NCBI GenBank assembly: GCA_029256085.1 | Contig: JAQSYP010000002.1 | Location: 186,001-250,000, forward strand | Direction: 5' to 3' | DNA: 64,000 bases | From: Caryophanales bacterium | GTDB lineage: Bacteria; Bacillota; Bacilli; CAJFEE01 | Made by a program: the position numbers and the translations under genes | Part shown: piece after piece, positions 44,114 through 52,027 of the stretch | Layout: the number at the start of each line of letters is the position of its first letter | Position numbering within the stretch: the stretch's first letter is position 1 | The notes under the pieces: generated by a model | The model's database searches: none | Seen by the model: only the letters and a program-made list of their open reading frames with translations | Told to the model about the DNA's origin: nothing

Positions 44114-45079
44114 TTACTTTGCAAAACCAAACCTATTCATTTCCCACGTTCGGCCTTCTTTTCTTAGGCTATCTGATGTTCTCTTCAGATACATATGACT
44201 TACCTTGTTACCTTGATCTGGAACTGGGTCATTCCAAGTTGCATCAAGATGGTACCACCCATCACTAAATTTAACAATGTTCCATGCATGTGGGGTTTTT
44301 GCTACCCCAGTAACAATATGCGATGGAATTCCCGCTTTAGTGAGCATTATTTGTACAAGTAATGCGTATCCTTCACAAACAGCACTCTTTTCTCCAAATA
44401 AAGCATCATAATCTGAGCGTTTTTGTAAAGTCGTATCGTAAGAAACATTTCTAACTATAAAGTCATTTATTTCTGTTATTTTATCATCTACGCTCATATT
44501 GGGCTTGATGATACTCTGCAAAACTTGTGTAACGGCCATATCAACTTGTTGGTATTGAGTTTGAGTAGTTTTATATTTAAATTTTATAGTCACAACCACT
44601 TTGGGTGAATCGTTATATGAAATTGTATTAACGTTGTATTCATTTATCAAATATCTAAAATAGACACTTTTATAATCGCTACTATTATCATACTTAACTG
44701 TTTTTTCTACCAACTTAAATGGGGTATTATCTTCAGTTAGCCATACTTTACCAACATAATTAATTTTAACTTCATCTTTCATTTGAATGTAACTTGCCTT
44801 TACTGCAGCTTGAAATGCAGTCACAGTTGATACACTAATAGCGTCTTTAGGTAATTCATCCACTATCTTACTCGATGCTGCTTTGGCAATTTCAGTTTCG
44901 TTAATTAAATCTTTATATTGATTATTTGCTTTTTTTGCATTATATCTATTAATTTCTTGCCTAACTTGATTCTTTATCTTCTCAATGGAAAATTGATCAC
45001 TAATTTTCGAGATATTATTTGAAGGATAAAATATAAAAACAATACAAATTAGAGCCAATATTGTAATTAATTTTTTCAT
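44114..45079 (-). CDS. Secreted transglutaminase-like protein
   Basis: A 321-aa protein with an N-terminal signal/anchor (KKLITILALICIVFIFYPS), a helical and beta-rich middle region, and a C-terminal transglutaminase-like domain. The predicted catalytic triad is C235 (SAVCEGYALLVQ), H264 (TPHAWNIVKF) and D279 (WYHLDATWND). Such domains act as peptidases or crosslinkers at the cell surface; the substrate is unknown. It is monocistronic. The ATG at 45079 is weakly preceded by GGGGGCC. Confidence 0.88.
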   Translation of the reverse strand: MKKLITILALICIVFIFYPSNNISKISDQFSIEKIKNQVRQEINRYNAKKANNQYKDLINETEIAKAASSKIVDELPKDAISVSTVTAFQAAVKASYIQMKDEVKINYVGKVWLTEDNTPFKLVEKTVKYDNSSDYKSVYFRYLINEYNVNTISYNDSPKVVVTIKFKYKTTQTQYQQVDMAVTQVLQSIIKPNMSVDDKITEINDFIVRNVSYDTTLQKRSDYDALFGEKSAVCEGYALLVQIMLTKAGIPSHIVTGVAKTPHAWNIVKFSDGWYHLDATWNDPVPDQGNKVSHMYLKRTSDSLRKEGRTWEMNRFGFAK

Positions 45080-45165
45080 ACATCAGGCCCCCATTATGCA
45101 AAATTTATAACTTTATTATAACAAATTACAGTTACATATAAAAAGTGCTACATTATATATAACAA

Positions 45166-45618
45166 ATTAATTTAAAATATGAATTATATATCAAAATGCT
45201 GTTTAGAATTTCTATGGTTTAATTATGAAAAAAAGAGGATGCTGAGGAAGCAGTTCAAGAAACATTTATCAAACTTATTAATAGCTCTCCTAAGTTTAAT
45301 AATCTTGAACACGAGAAAGCATGGTTTATCAGAGAAATTACTAACATTTCCAAAAACATGATAAGTAGCTTATGGCGTAAACGAGTAATCTCCATGGAAT
45401 CAATTGAGAATTTATTCAATTCTGCTGAAGACTTAAGTTTAATTGAAAATGTACTTAAATTGCCGTTTAAGTACAAAACAGTTATTCACCTTTAATATTA
45501 CGAAGACTATTAAGTTAGGCAGATATCTGACATTTTGTATTTAAGTGAATCTGCAGTTAAAATGCGTTTGCAACATGGAAGAGAGTTATTGAAGTTTGAT
45601 TTACAAAAGAGAGAATAA
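45166..45618 (+). pseudogene. Decayed ECF RNA polymerase sigma factor gene
   Basis: The frame shows an ECF sigma factor: KMLFRI, DAEEAVQETFIKLI (region 2), EHEKAWFIREITNISKNM, then SDILYLSESAVKMRLQHG RELL (region 4, split for length). Four in-frame stops interrupt it, at 45220, 45226, 45493 and 45511, without any frameshift. No ATG or RBS is visible at the N-terminus; the codon at the expected start is ATT (45166). The protein sequence between stops is still well conserved, so decay is recent. The next gene continues in the same frame and looks like its anti-sigma factor. Confidence 0.88.
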
Positions 45619-45735
45619 TTCATTAATAAAAACAACTATAAACAAGACATTAATAAAATTGAGCCAGATTCTGATTTCAAGAAAAGGTTAGAGACTAATC
45701 TTAATGCGACTCCAAAGAGTTTTAATTTAAAGACA

Positions 45736-46563
45736 ATGCTCTTTGCAGCAGCATCTGTTTTAGTAATATTTACGAGTGTTATTTTAGGACCAAAACTTAT
45801 AAATAAGGAGACTAATAAAAAACAACAGGCTATAACCTTTGATAGTGTCGAGATTCCAAAAATTGAACTTCCCAAAGGAACTGAAGTGTCTGCTGATGCT
45901 GGTGCAAGTGGCATGTCTAAAATGATGCCAATAATTGTATACAAAAGCAATATATATACTTTAAGTGATATTCAAATTGATCCTAAATCTGTAAAAGATG
46001 TTCTAGGTGAAAAAATTGGAACAACAAAAGATAATCTGAATGAATGGAGTAGTCAAAACGACTACACTACTGAATTAGCATCCACGGTCGGTATTTTAGA
46101 TGTTTATAAAGTTAAAGGGTTCAATAGCGATTTTCGAATTATTACTGTAGAAGATGTGAATGGTGAGACTTCTGCAAGATATTATGAAAACTTTAACGGT
46201 ATTTCGATTTCGAGTGGAAAAGACGTTTTTGATAAATTAAAGTTAGAAGAAAATGTGATCTCAGCTTCTTGGCAAAGTTTAGAGAGCTGGAGCAATGGAT
46301 TACAAGAGAAAAAAGATGTTGAGTTAAATCCAACGATAACTGATTTCCTACAAGATCTATATAATTCAGAGCCAATTCCTGTAGATAGAATTATGATTGA
46401 GGGACCACCTGAAACTCAAAAATTCTTGTTTTTAACAATGAAGGATAACTGCACATTAATTTTAAACCTTTTCAAGGATGGTTATGTAAATTACGGAAAC
46501 GTTCCAGTTTACTTCAAACCTGAGAAAAAAGCATTCGAATCGTTCTGGAATTCGTTCGAATAG
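45736..46563 (+). CDS. Anti-sigma-like membrane protein of the decayed sigma locus
   Basis: A 275-aa remnant or active protein. One TM helix (TMLFAAASVLVIFTSVILG) precedes an extracytoplasmic part of about 250 residues with DUF4367-like beta segments (IIVYKSNIYTLSDIQID, DVYKVKGFNSDFRIITVED). The frame stays open upstream to 45622 (INKNNYKQDINKIEPDSDF). There the expected start is ATT instead of ATG, with AGAGAG upstream, directly after the sigma stop. ATG 45736 is the first standard start, but it falls just before the TM helix and has no RBS. Probably a damaged anti-sigma gene, or one using ATT. Confidence 0.6.
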   Translation: MLFAAASVLVIFTSVILGPKLINKETNKKQQAITFDSVEIPKIELPKGTEVSADAGASGMSKMMPIIVYKSNIYTLSDIQIDPKSVKDVLGEKIGTTKDNLNEWSSQNDYTTELASTVGILDVYKVKGFNSDFRIITVEDVNGETSARYYENFNGISISSGKDVFDKLKLEENVISASWQSLESWSNGLQEKKDVELNPTITDFLQDLYNSEPIPVDRIMIEGPPETQKFLFLTMKDNCTLILNLFKDGYVNYGNVPVYFKPEKKAFESFWNSFE

Positions 46564-46590
46564 ACAGTTAAATGTACTCGGCTTAGCCGA

Positions 46591-46716
46591 GTATGTTAAC
46601 TATTCAGTATATATCACTAACTTTTCAGAACATATCACTAACTTTTCAGAACATATCACTAACTTTTCAGAACTTATCACCAACTTTTCAGAACTTATCA
46701 TTAACTTTCCGCAATA
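46591..46716 (+). repeat. Array C: six 21-bp units
   Basis: TATCACTAACTTTTCAGAAC or a close variant starts at 46612, 46633, 46654, 46675 and 46696, an exact 21-bp step; a sixth, more diverged unit precedes at 46591. Units 2 and 3 differ by one base. The last unit ends TTTCCGCAATA in place of TTGTCGAATAA. The array lies between a plus-strand gene end and the terminator of the minus-strand feo operon. The hairpin tactcggc/gccgagta at 46576-46593 precedes it. Confidence 0.9.
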
Positions 46717-46747
46717 TTTAATCCAAATTAAAAAAAATCAAATCAAT

Positions 46748-46784
46748 AAAAAAAAGCACATTCGCCCGGGAATGTGCTTTTTAA
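46748..46784. terminator. Terminator of the feo operon (possibly bidirectional)
   Basis: Stem agcacattc/gaatgtgct flanked by A and T runs on both sides. Confidence 0.85.
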
Positions 46785-46796
46785 ATTTATGAAATT

Positions 46797-46937
46797 TTAA
46801 TCACAAGTTTTTGCTGAGTTACAAGAATCACCTGAAGAACACGATCCACATTTACCTTGAGACTTTTTCTTCACTGATTTGTAAAATGCATACCCTGCAT
46901 AACCTAGTATTAAGGCAGTTATTATACCACTAGCCAT
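46797..46937 (-). CDS. FeoB-associated Cys-rich membrane protein
   Basis: A 46-aa protein, MASGIITALILGYAGYAFYK with one TM helix, then a basic stretch and a Cys-rich tail (CGSCSSGDSCNSAKTCD, four Cys). This is the FeoB-associated protein family found downstream of feoB in Firmicutes. The Cys may bind iron or act in FeoB assembly. The start has AAGGGTGA upstream. It lies 15 bp after feoB, in the same operon. Confidence 0.88.
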   Translation of the reverse strand: MASGIITALILGYAGYAFYKSVKKKSQGKCGSCSSGDSCNSAKTCD

Positions 46938-46952
46938 ATTATCACCCTTCTT

Positions 46953-48914
46953 TTAAAAGAAAAATTGACCAACTTTGTTTATGATAAATGCTATTACATA
47001 GGCAACAACTAATGGATACGCCATTGAAATGATTGTCCACATTTTTGATTTAGTTTCTCTGTAAATAACCGCTACTGTAGCTAAACATGGAATATATAAT
47101 AGTATGAATACCATAAAAGCGTATGCAGATGCTGGTGTGAAGATTTTTATCATTTCTGCACCTAAAGTATCATCACTTACCGCATAAATGATTGCCATTG
47201 AAGAAACAACAACTTCTTTAGCTAAGAAACCTGTAATCAATGCAGCAGTTGCCTGCCATGTACCGAACCCAAGTGGGCTAAATATAGGAGCAAAGAATCC
47301 ACCAATTGCAGCTAGGAAGCTATCATTCATTTCTACGTTTGCGCCTGACATTCCGAAATAACTGATTAACCAAATACCAATTGAACCAGCAAAGATGATT
47401 GTTCCCGCTTTATGAATGAAATTCTTACCCTTTTCCCATGTGCTTCTAAAAAGAGTTTTAGCATGTGGTAAGTTGTATTGTGGTAATTCTACAATAAAAA
47501 TTGATTTTTCATCTTTTAAGATTGTTAACGATAGTATCTTTGTAACAATTAAAGCAAGTACGATACCTAGTACATATAGAGAGAAAACAATTGTCCCTTG
47601 ATTACTTGAGAAAAATGCACCTGCAAATAGTACGTATACTGGTAAACGTGCAGAGCATGACATAAATGGAGCTGTTAAAATAGTTATTAGACGGTCTTTT
47701 TTTTGCTCAATTGAACGAGCTGCCATTATTCCTGGAACGTTACAACCAAAGCTGATAATCATTGGAATGAACGATTTTCCGTTTAAACCAAATACGTCCA
47801 TGAATCTATCCATTACTACTGCAATTCTAGACATATATCCTGAATCTTCTAAGAATGAAATGAATAAGAAAAGTATGAATATTTGTGGTACGAAAACTAG
47901 AACGCCACCAACACCGGCAATAATTCCGTTTACAACTAAATCATGTAATAATGTTGATGCTCCGATAGCTGAAAGTACCTTTTCAGTAAGCTCTGTAAAA
48001 GTTCCACCAATAAAGCCGTCAACTATATCTGATAATGGTGCGCCGATCCAAGTGAATGTAGCTTGGAAAACTAAATACATTATAAATAAGAATATTGGTA
48101 ATCCGAAGATACGATGAGTAACTAGAGCATCAACCTTGGCAGGCCATTCAACTTTTCCCTCTTCTGAGAAAGTTACTACTTCTTCTATTAGACTATTAAT
48201 ATATTCTTCTCTTTTTTTAACAATTTCCCCGTTAAATGATTTATTACCAAGAGCTGCCTTTAGCTCATTCTTAATTCCAAGACCCTCTAAATATGAAATT
48301 ACCATATTATTGTTTAAAAGGAATTGTATAGATAACCAACGTTTGTTATGTCCAGATTTAACGCCTATAATTTTTGTGATTTGAGATATTAAAGATTCGA
48401 TCTCTACACCGTAATCTAATTCAAACGCCTGACTCTCACCTGCGCAAGCTATTTCATTAAGTAGTTCAGAACAGCCTTCTCCAGTTCTTGCAATTGTTGG
48501 AACAGATGTAACACCTAAGCGCTTAGATAAAAGGCTATCGTTAATTGTAAATCCATTTCTTTTAGCCACATCCACCATGTTTAATCCAACAATTACTGGC
48601 TTACCAAACTCAAGTGCTTGAATTGTTAAGTGTAAATTTGTAGATAAGTGATTTGCATCAATTATATTTAATACACTATTAAATTTCTCGTTTAAGAAAA
48701 AGTTCATTACTACTTCTTCATCTTTAGATAATGGAGCTAAGTCATACATACCAGGTAAATCAATTAATTTACCACTGTTGTTATGTAGGTTACCCACTTT
48801 TTTCTCGACTGTAACACCACTCCAGTTACCTACATATTCATATGAATTTGTTAAACTATTAAAAAGTGTTGTCTTGCCGATATTTGGATATCCTAGCAGA
48901 GCTGTTTTGTTCAT
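46953..48914 (-). CDS. feoB: Ferrous iron transport protein B
   Basis: A 653-aa Fe(II) importer. The N-terminal G domain has G1 GYPNIGKTT (8-16), G2 GVTV, G3 DLPGMYDL and G4 NMVD. The membrane part has two Gate motifs, including CNVPGIMAAR and CSARLPVYVLFAGAFF. The variant G1 residue set (GYPNIGKT rather than GNPNSGKT) is common in short FeoB forms. It overlaps feoA by four bases (ATGA) and is followed by the Cys-rich FeoB-associated gene. Fur control is likely. Confidence 0.97.
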   Translation of the reverse strand: MNKTALLGYPNIGKTTLFNSLTNSYEYVGNWSGVTVEKKVGNLHNNSGKLIDLPGMYDLAPLSKDEEVVMNFFLNEKFNSVLNIIDANHLSTNLHLTIQALEFGKPVIVGLNMVDVAKRNGFTINDSLLSKRLGVTSVPTIARTGEGCSELLNEIACAGESQAFELDYGVEIESLISQITKIIGVKSGHNKRWLSIQFLLNNNMVISYLEGLGIKNELKAALGNKSFNGEIVKKREEYINSLIEEVVTFSEEGKVEWPAKVDALVTHRIFGLPIFLFIMYLVFQATFTWIGAPLSDIVDGFIGGTFTELTEKVLSAIGASTLLHDLVVNGIIAGVGGVLVFVPQIFILFLFISFLEDSGYMSRIAVVMDRFMDVFGLNGKSFIPMIISFGCNVPGIMAARSIEQKKDRLITILTAPFMSCSARLPVYVLFAGAFFSSNQGTIVFSLYVLGIVLALIVTKILSLTILKDEKSIFIVELPQYNLPHAKTLFRSTWEKGKNFIHKAGTIIFAGSIGIWLISYFGMSGANVEMNDSFLAAIGGFFAPIFSPLGFGTWQATAALITGFLAKEVVVSSMAIIYAVSDDTLGAEMIKIFTPASAYAFMVFILLYIPCLATVAVIYRETKSKMWTIISMAYPLVVAYVIAFIINKVGQFFF

Positions 48915-49138
48915 ACTTGAGCCACCTTGATCTTAATAGCATCTTTATTACGTATAGAAACTTGCTTTCCTTGGCATTCGAAAATACAAGGTCCACCAAA
49001 AAGAGTTTTTTGACTTAAACATACTGCACTACCTATTTTAACGCCTAGTGAATTTAGTCTTCTCATTACAATTTCATCAATGTCACTAATTGATACGATT
49101 ACAGCTTCATCATTTATACTTAAGCTTCCTAAATTCAT
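48911..49138 (-). CDS. feoA: Ferrous iron transport protein A
   Basis: An SH3-like cytoplasmic protein of about 75 aa that supports FeoB. It carries MRRLNSLGVKIGSAVCLSQK and the ending VSIRNKDAIKIKVAQV typical of the family. The ATG at 49138 follows GGGGGAA; the longer frame to 49171 runs into the Fur box. First gene of the feoA-feoB-Cys-rich operon. Confidence 0.93.
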   Translation of the reverse strand: MNLGSLSINDEAVIVSISDIDEIVMRRLNSLGVKIGSAVCLSQKTLFGGPCIFECQGKQVSIRNKDAIKIKVAQV

Positions 49139-49155
49139 TATAATTCCCCCACCAC

Positions 49156-49214
49156 TAATAATTATTCTCATTTGTTTATAACTAAATTATAGACCTATTG
49201 ATAATGACTTTCAA
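49156..49214 (-). promoter_or_regulatory. feoA promoter with two Fur boxes
   Basis: Minus strand: -35 TTGAAA (49214-49209), 17-bp spacer, -10 TATAAT (49191-49186). Fur-like 7-1-7 sites TGATAATGACTTTCA (plus strand 49199-49213, overlapping the -35) and TGAGAATAATTATTA (minus strand 49170-49156, between the -10 and the RBS) match the TGATAATNATTATCA consensus at 12 of 14 fixed positions each, by eye. Confidence 0.8.
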
Positions 49215-49352
49215 TACTAATCAAATGAAAATCTATTGACATATTAATGTATATTTAGAATTATTATTTTTTAAAAATTAATATAATCCATAAAACGTGA
49301 ATTATTTTCTTCACACTGGACAAAGTAAAATTGTAAACAAAGGAGGATATTT

Positions 49353-49472
49353 ATGGAAAAAACAAATGAATTCGTAAAAAAATTTCAAGAGAAACAAATT
49401 AAGGATACTAAGAATAAAGAAAGACAAGGAAGCAATGAACCATCTAAGGTATTACCAAATAAGAAACACTAA
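49353..49472 (+). CDS. DUF4023-family small protein
   Basis: A 39-aa hydrophilic protein, MEKTNEFVKKFQEKQIKDT, ending SKVLPNKKH. It matches the small DUF4023 family of bacilli, characterised by a T-EFV-K start and an LPN-KH ending. An excellent RBS (AAAGGAGG) is eight bases upstream and a terminator follows. The function is unknown; the family is restricted to spore-formers and may be sporulation-linked. Confidence 0.85.
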   Translation: MEKTNEFVKKFQEKQIKDTKNKERQGSNEPSKVLPNKKH

Positions 49473-49480
49473 AATTATTT

Positions 49481-49516
49481 AGAGGTCACGGTTCACCGTG
49501 ACCTCTTTTATTTTTG
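49481..49516 (+). terminator. Terminator of the DUF4023 gene
   Basis: A perfect 11-bp stem agaggtcacgg/ccgtgacctct with 4-nt loop, then T-rich. Confidence 0.92.
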
Positions 49517-49549
49517 GATATTGTATTATAAAAATAGGGGGGGATAAAA

Positions 49550-50008
49550 ATGGAAATTAAAATTAAACCAATTGCCTTTGTAAAAAATTCTAGAAAAAGC
49601 GTATCAGACGATTACTGGGGTAATATCATTTCAGAAATAACATTAATCGATAGTTTTACTGAAGATTCACTACAAGGTATTAATGAGTTCTCACACCTTG
49701 AAATTATTTTTTATTTTAACCAAGTATTGGATCACGCAATTATAAAAGAAGCAAGACATCCTCGTGGGAATACAAACCTTCCTAAAGTAGGGATATTTGC
49801 TCAACGCGGAAAAAATAGACCTAATAAACTCGGTCTGACAATAGTTGAATTAATTGAACATAAGGGTAAAACTTTAGTAGTTAAAGGCTTAGATGCAATA
49901 GACGGGACTCCAATTGTTGATATCAAACCTGTAATTCAAGAATTTTTACCAAGAGAAGAAATTTTTCAGCCAAAATGGTGCACTGACTTAATGAAAAACT
50001 ATTGGTAA
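49550..50008 (+). CDS. trmO: TrmO/TsaA-like tRNA methyltransferase
   Basis: A 152-aa protein of the UPF0066/TsaA family. It has IKPIAFVKNSRK, the block EFSHLEIIFYFNQV, and GIFAQRGKNRPNKLGLTIVEL followed by GLDAIDGTPIVDIKP. E. coli TrmO methylates N6-threonylcarbamoyladenosine at position 37 of tRNA-Thr using SAM. At 152 aa this is a single-domain form, shorter than E. coli TrmO, so tRNA specificity may differ. The RBS is GGGGGGGA. Confidence 0.87.
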   Translation: MEIKIKPIAFVKNSRKSVSDDYWGNIISEITLIDSFTEDSLQGINEFSHLEIIFYFNQVLDHAIIKEARHPRGNTNLPKVGIFAQRGKNRPNKLGLTIVELIEHKGKTLVVKGLDAIDGTPIVDIKPVIQEFLPREEIFQPKWCTDLMKNYW

Positions 50009-50030
50009 AATTCGGTTTAATAGAAAATGT

Positions 50031-50073
50031 TGCGGGAAAAAATATACTTTTTCTCACGGAAAGCAAGCGTCGA
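50031..50073. repeat. Decayed relative of the hairpin element
   Basis: gcgggaaaaaatatactt and cacggaaagcaagcg correspond to CCCGC, AAAGTATACTTTT and GCTTTCC segments of the 43653-43803 element, in reverse complement. Too short and diverged to form the full hairpin. Confidence 0.45.
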
Positions 50074-50173
50074 CTATGAAATCAGCAATTCAAAATGAAT
50101 TTTCATCATTTTTTCAGTGCCGTCAAAGCAGAACTCATTTAAAAATTATAAAAAATTAGTGCAAAAATACTTT

Positions 50174-50278
50174 TATCTTCCACTTTTAATGTTTTATCTT
50201 CCATTTGAGGCAGTTTATCTTCCATCTTGTTCGATTTATCTTCCAGTTAGATCAATTTATCTGCCACTTGTCGAATAA
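50174..50278 (+). repeat. Array D: five 21-bp units, last unit carrying TGTCGAA
   Basis: TATCTTCCA begins at 50174, 50195, 50216 and 50237; TATCTGCCA begins the fifth unit at 50258. The step is exactly 21 bp. The variable half of each unit is unrelated to the others. The last unit reads CACTTGTCGAATAA with TGTCGAA at 50269-50275. The array lies between two convergent genes, with the TGTCGAA side towards the diguanylate cyclase terminator. Confidence 0.9.
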
Positions 50279-50312
50279 TGACGAAAAACATGCATGAACA
50301 AAAAGTAACATA

Positions 50313-50352
50313 GTAAAAAAGCGTTAAAGAGAGTCTAGTCTCTTTAACGCCT
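50313..50352 (-). terminator. Terminator of the diguanylate cyclase gene
   Basis: Stem gcgttaaagaga with tctctttaacgc and six T on the minus strand. Confidence 0.9.
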
Positions 50353-50358
50353 TTACAA

Positions 50359-51843
50359 TTAAACTTCAAAGTTGGACATTTCCTCAATGTATAGTTCAAT
50401 TTGGTTTTGCCCATTCTTTTTAGCTTTATATAATGCTTTATCAGCATTATTAATTAAGTGACAATGATCAGTATCAATTGAAGGTATTAGTGTTGCTACT
50501 CCAATACTTACCGTAACGAAGTCTTCAACCATAGAATTCTCGTGCTCAATCCCAAGATCATTAATACAAGATCTTATTCTGTCAGCAACTCTAATGGCAC
50601 CTTCTTGATTAGTTTCAGATAATATGACCGCAAATTCTTCGCCGCCATAGCGAGCTATAATATCAGTCGGTCTGTTTAATACAGTCTGGGCTGTACTTGC
50701 AATTTTCTTTAAACAGTCATCCCCTTTTTGATGGCCATACGTATCATTAAATAGCTTAAAATAATCAATATCAAACATTATAAGTGAAACTGGGGTTTTA
50801 TTTCGTAATCCACGTTTCCATTCTTTTTCTAAGCTAGTATCGAAATATCTACGGTTTGCAATCTCTGTTAATCCATCTATATTAGAAAGCTGTTGCAGTT
50901 TTTTATTTGCCTCAAGTAATTCCTCTTTTGCTTTTCGCTTTGCGGTAACATCTCTTGAAAAACTGATGATTTCATCGCCATTTGATATTCTTGATTTTGT
51001 CTCTAGCCAAACGTACTCACCATTTTTATGTTTAAACCGATACGTACTCACATTATCTTTCAAGGTTTCAATCATAGATTCATACGTCTTTTGGAAGTCA
51101 ATTTTATCTTTATAGTATAAAAATTTATACGGGCTCTCACCAACAAGTTCGTTTGATTCGTAGCCTAGGATTGATTTTGATGATGGAGAGATGTACTTAA
51201 ACGTGCCATCAAGATTATGTGTTGTAATTAAGTCAGTTGAGTTCTCTGCAATTAATTTATAGAACATAATTTCTCTATTGTTATCATTTGATCGTTTAAT
51301 GAACTCCGCGAAATAATATGTAAAAACTCCACCAATAATAGCAATTGGTATGTAAAATGATAACAACTTTACCGCAGCAATTGAATTTGGAATTAACATG
51401 TATATTAAAGATGCACTAATACAAACGCTAAAAACATTCATTGCTAAATATTTTTTCACTCTACTAATTTTTAGAGTTGAAATTACACCTAGAGACATTC
51501 CAAGGCCAATGGCAAGGAGTGCACTTGAAATCGATGCCTCATTTATATCAAATAATATTATCCTCATAAGTCCTATAATTGTTCCAGCAATAACCGATGC
51601 AACTGGCCCAGCAAAAATTGCTGAAATAATAATTGGAATATAACGCAAATCAACAATAACTTTATCTGTAACATGTATAGTACTTAACATTAGTAAAATT
51701 CCGAGTAAACCCGAACCAAGTCCTGCATATATTCTAGTTAAGAGTGGGGAATAAGTTTCTAATGGATTATTTCTAGATAGGATACCTCCACTAAATATAA
51801 ATACTGCAGTTAAGGTTAAGTGATGAAGTAAATCTATATACAT
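50359..51843 (-). CDS. Membrane diguanylate cyclase, 5TM-PAS-GGDEF
   Basis: A 494-aa c-di-GMP synthase. Five to six TM helices form a 5TM-LYT-like sensor (residues 8-180), then a PAS domain (193-305, AENSTDLITTHNLDGTFKYI) and a GGDEF domain (320-485). The active-site loop is GGEEF (400-404). The allosteric inhibitory site RPTD (391-394) lies five residues before it, so feedback inhibition is expected. NIDGLTEIANRRYFD and MFDIDYFKLFNDTYGH are intact. Predicted active. The input signal is unknown. RBS is AAGGAG. Confidence 0.95.
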   Translation of the reverse strand: MYIDLLHHLTLTAVFIFSGGILSRNNPLETYSPLLTRIYAGLGSGLLGILLMLSTIHVTDKVIVDLRYIPIIISAIFAGPVASVIAGTIIGLMRIILFDINEASISSALLAIGLGMSLGVISTLKISRVKKYLAMNVFSVCISASLIYMLIPNSIAAVKLLSFYIPIAIIGGVFTYYFAEFIKRSNDNNREIMFYKLIAENSTDLITTHNLDGTFKYISPSSKSILGYESNELVGESPYKFLYYKDKIDFQKTYESMIETLKDNVSTYRFKHKNGEYVWLETKSRISNGDEIISFSRDVTAKRKAKEELLEANKKLQQLSNIDGLTEIANRRYFDTSLEKEWKRGLRNKTPVSLIMFDIDYFKLFNDTYGHQKGDDCLKKIASTAQTVLNRPTDIIARYGGEEFAVILSETNQEGAIRVADRIRSCINDLGIEHENSMVEDFVTVSIGVATLIPSIDTDHCHLINNADKALYKAKKNGQNQIELYIEEMSNFEV

Positions 51844-52027
51844 AAGTTTAACTCCTTACTTATAACCATTTGTTTAATATTACATTAACACAAACATCCT
51901 TAAATACTTGATAATATTAGTAATATACTGTGAAAGATAGTATAGATTACTAAATAATAATCTTTATCAGTTGTAATATTTGTAAAATAGTAGATTACTA
52001 TATAATCTATATATATACTTTCTACTA

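Noticed and set aside
46591-46716. Open frame through array C on the minus strand giving a heptad repeat (EKLVISS)
   Set aside because: 21 bp is seven codons, so any array without stops in one frame looks like a peptide repeat. There is no start codon with RBS, and arrays A and D contain stops in their equivalent frames.
7394-50278. The arrays considered as CRISPR
   Set aside because: There is no conserved 23-47-bp repeat separated by unique spacers. Units are only 21 bp, degenerate, and differ between arrays; no cas gene is present.
51901-52027. AT-rich repeats containing tagattac near the GNAT gene
   Set aside because: The two copies are 48 bp apart with no third copy and no fixed period; low-complexity AT sequence explains them.
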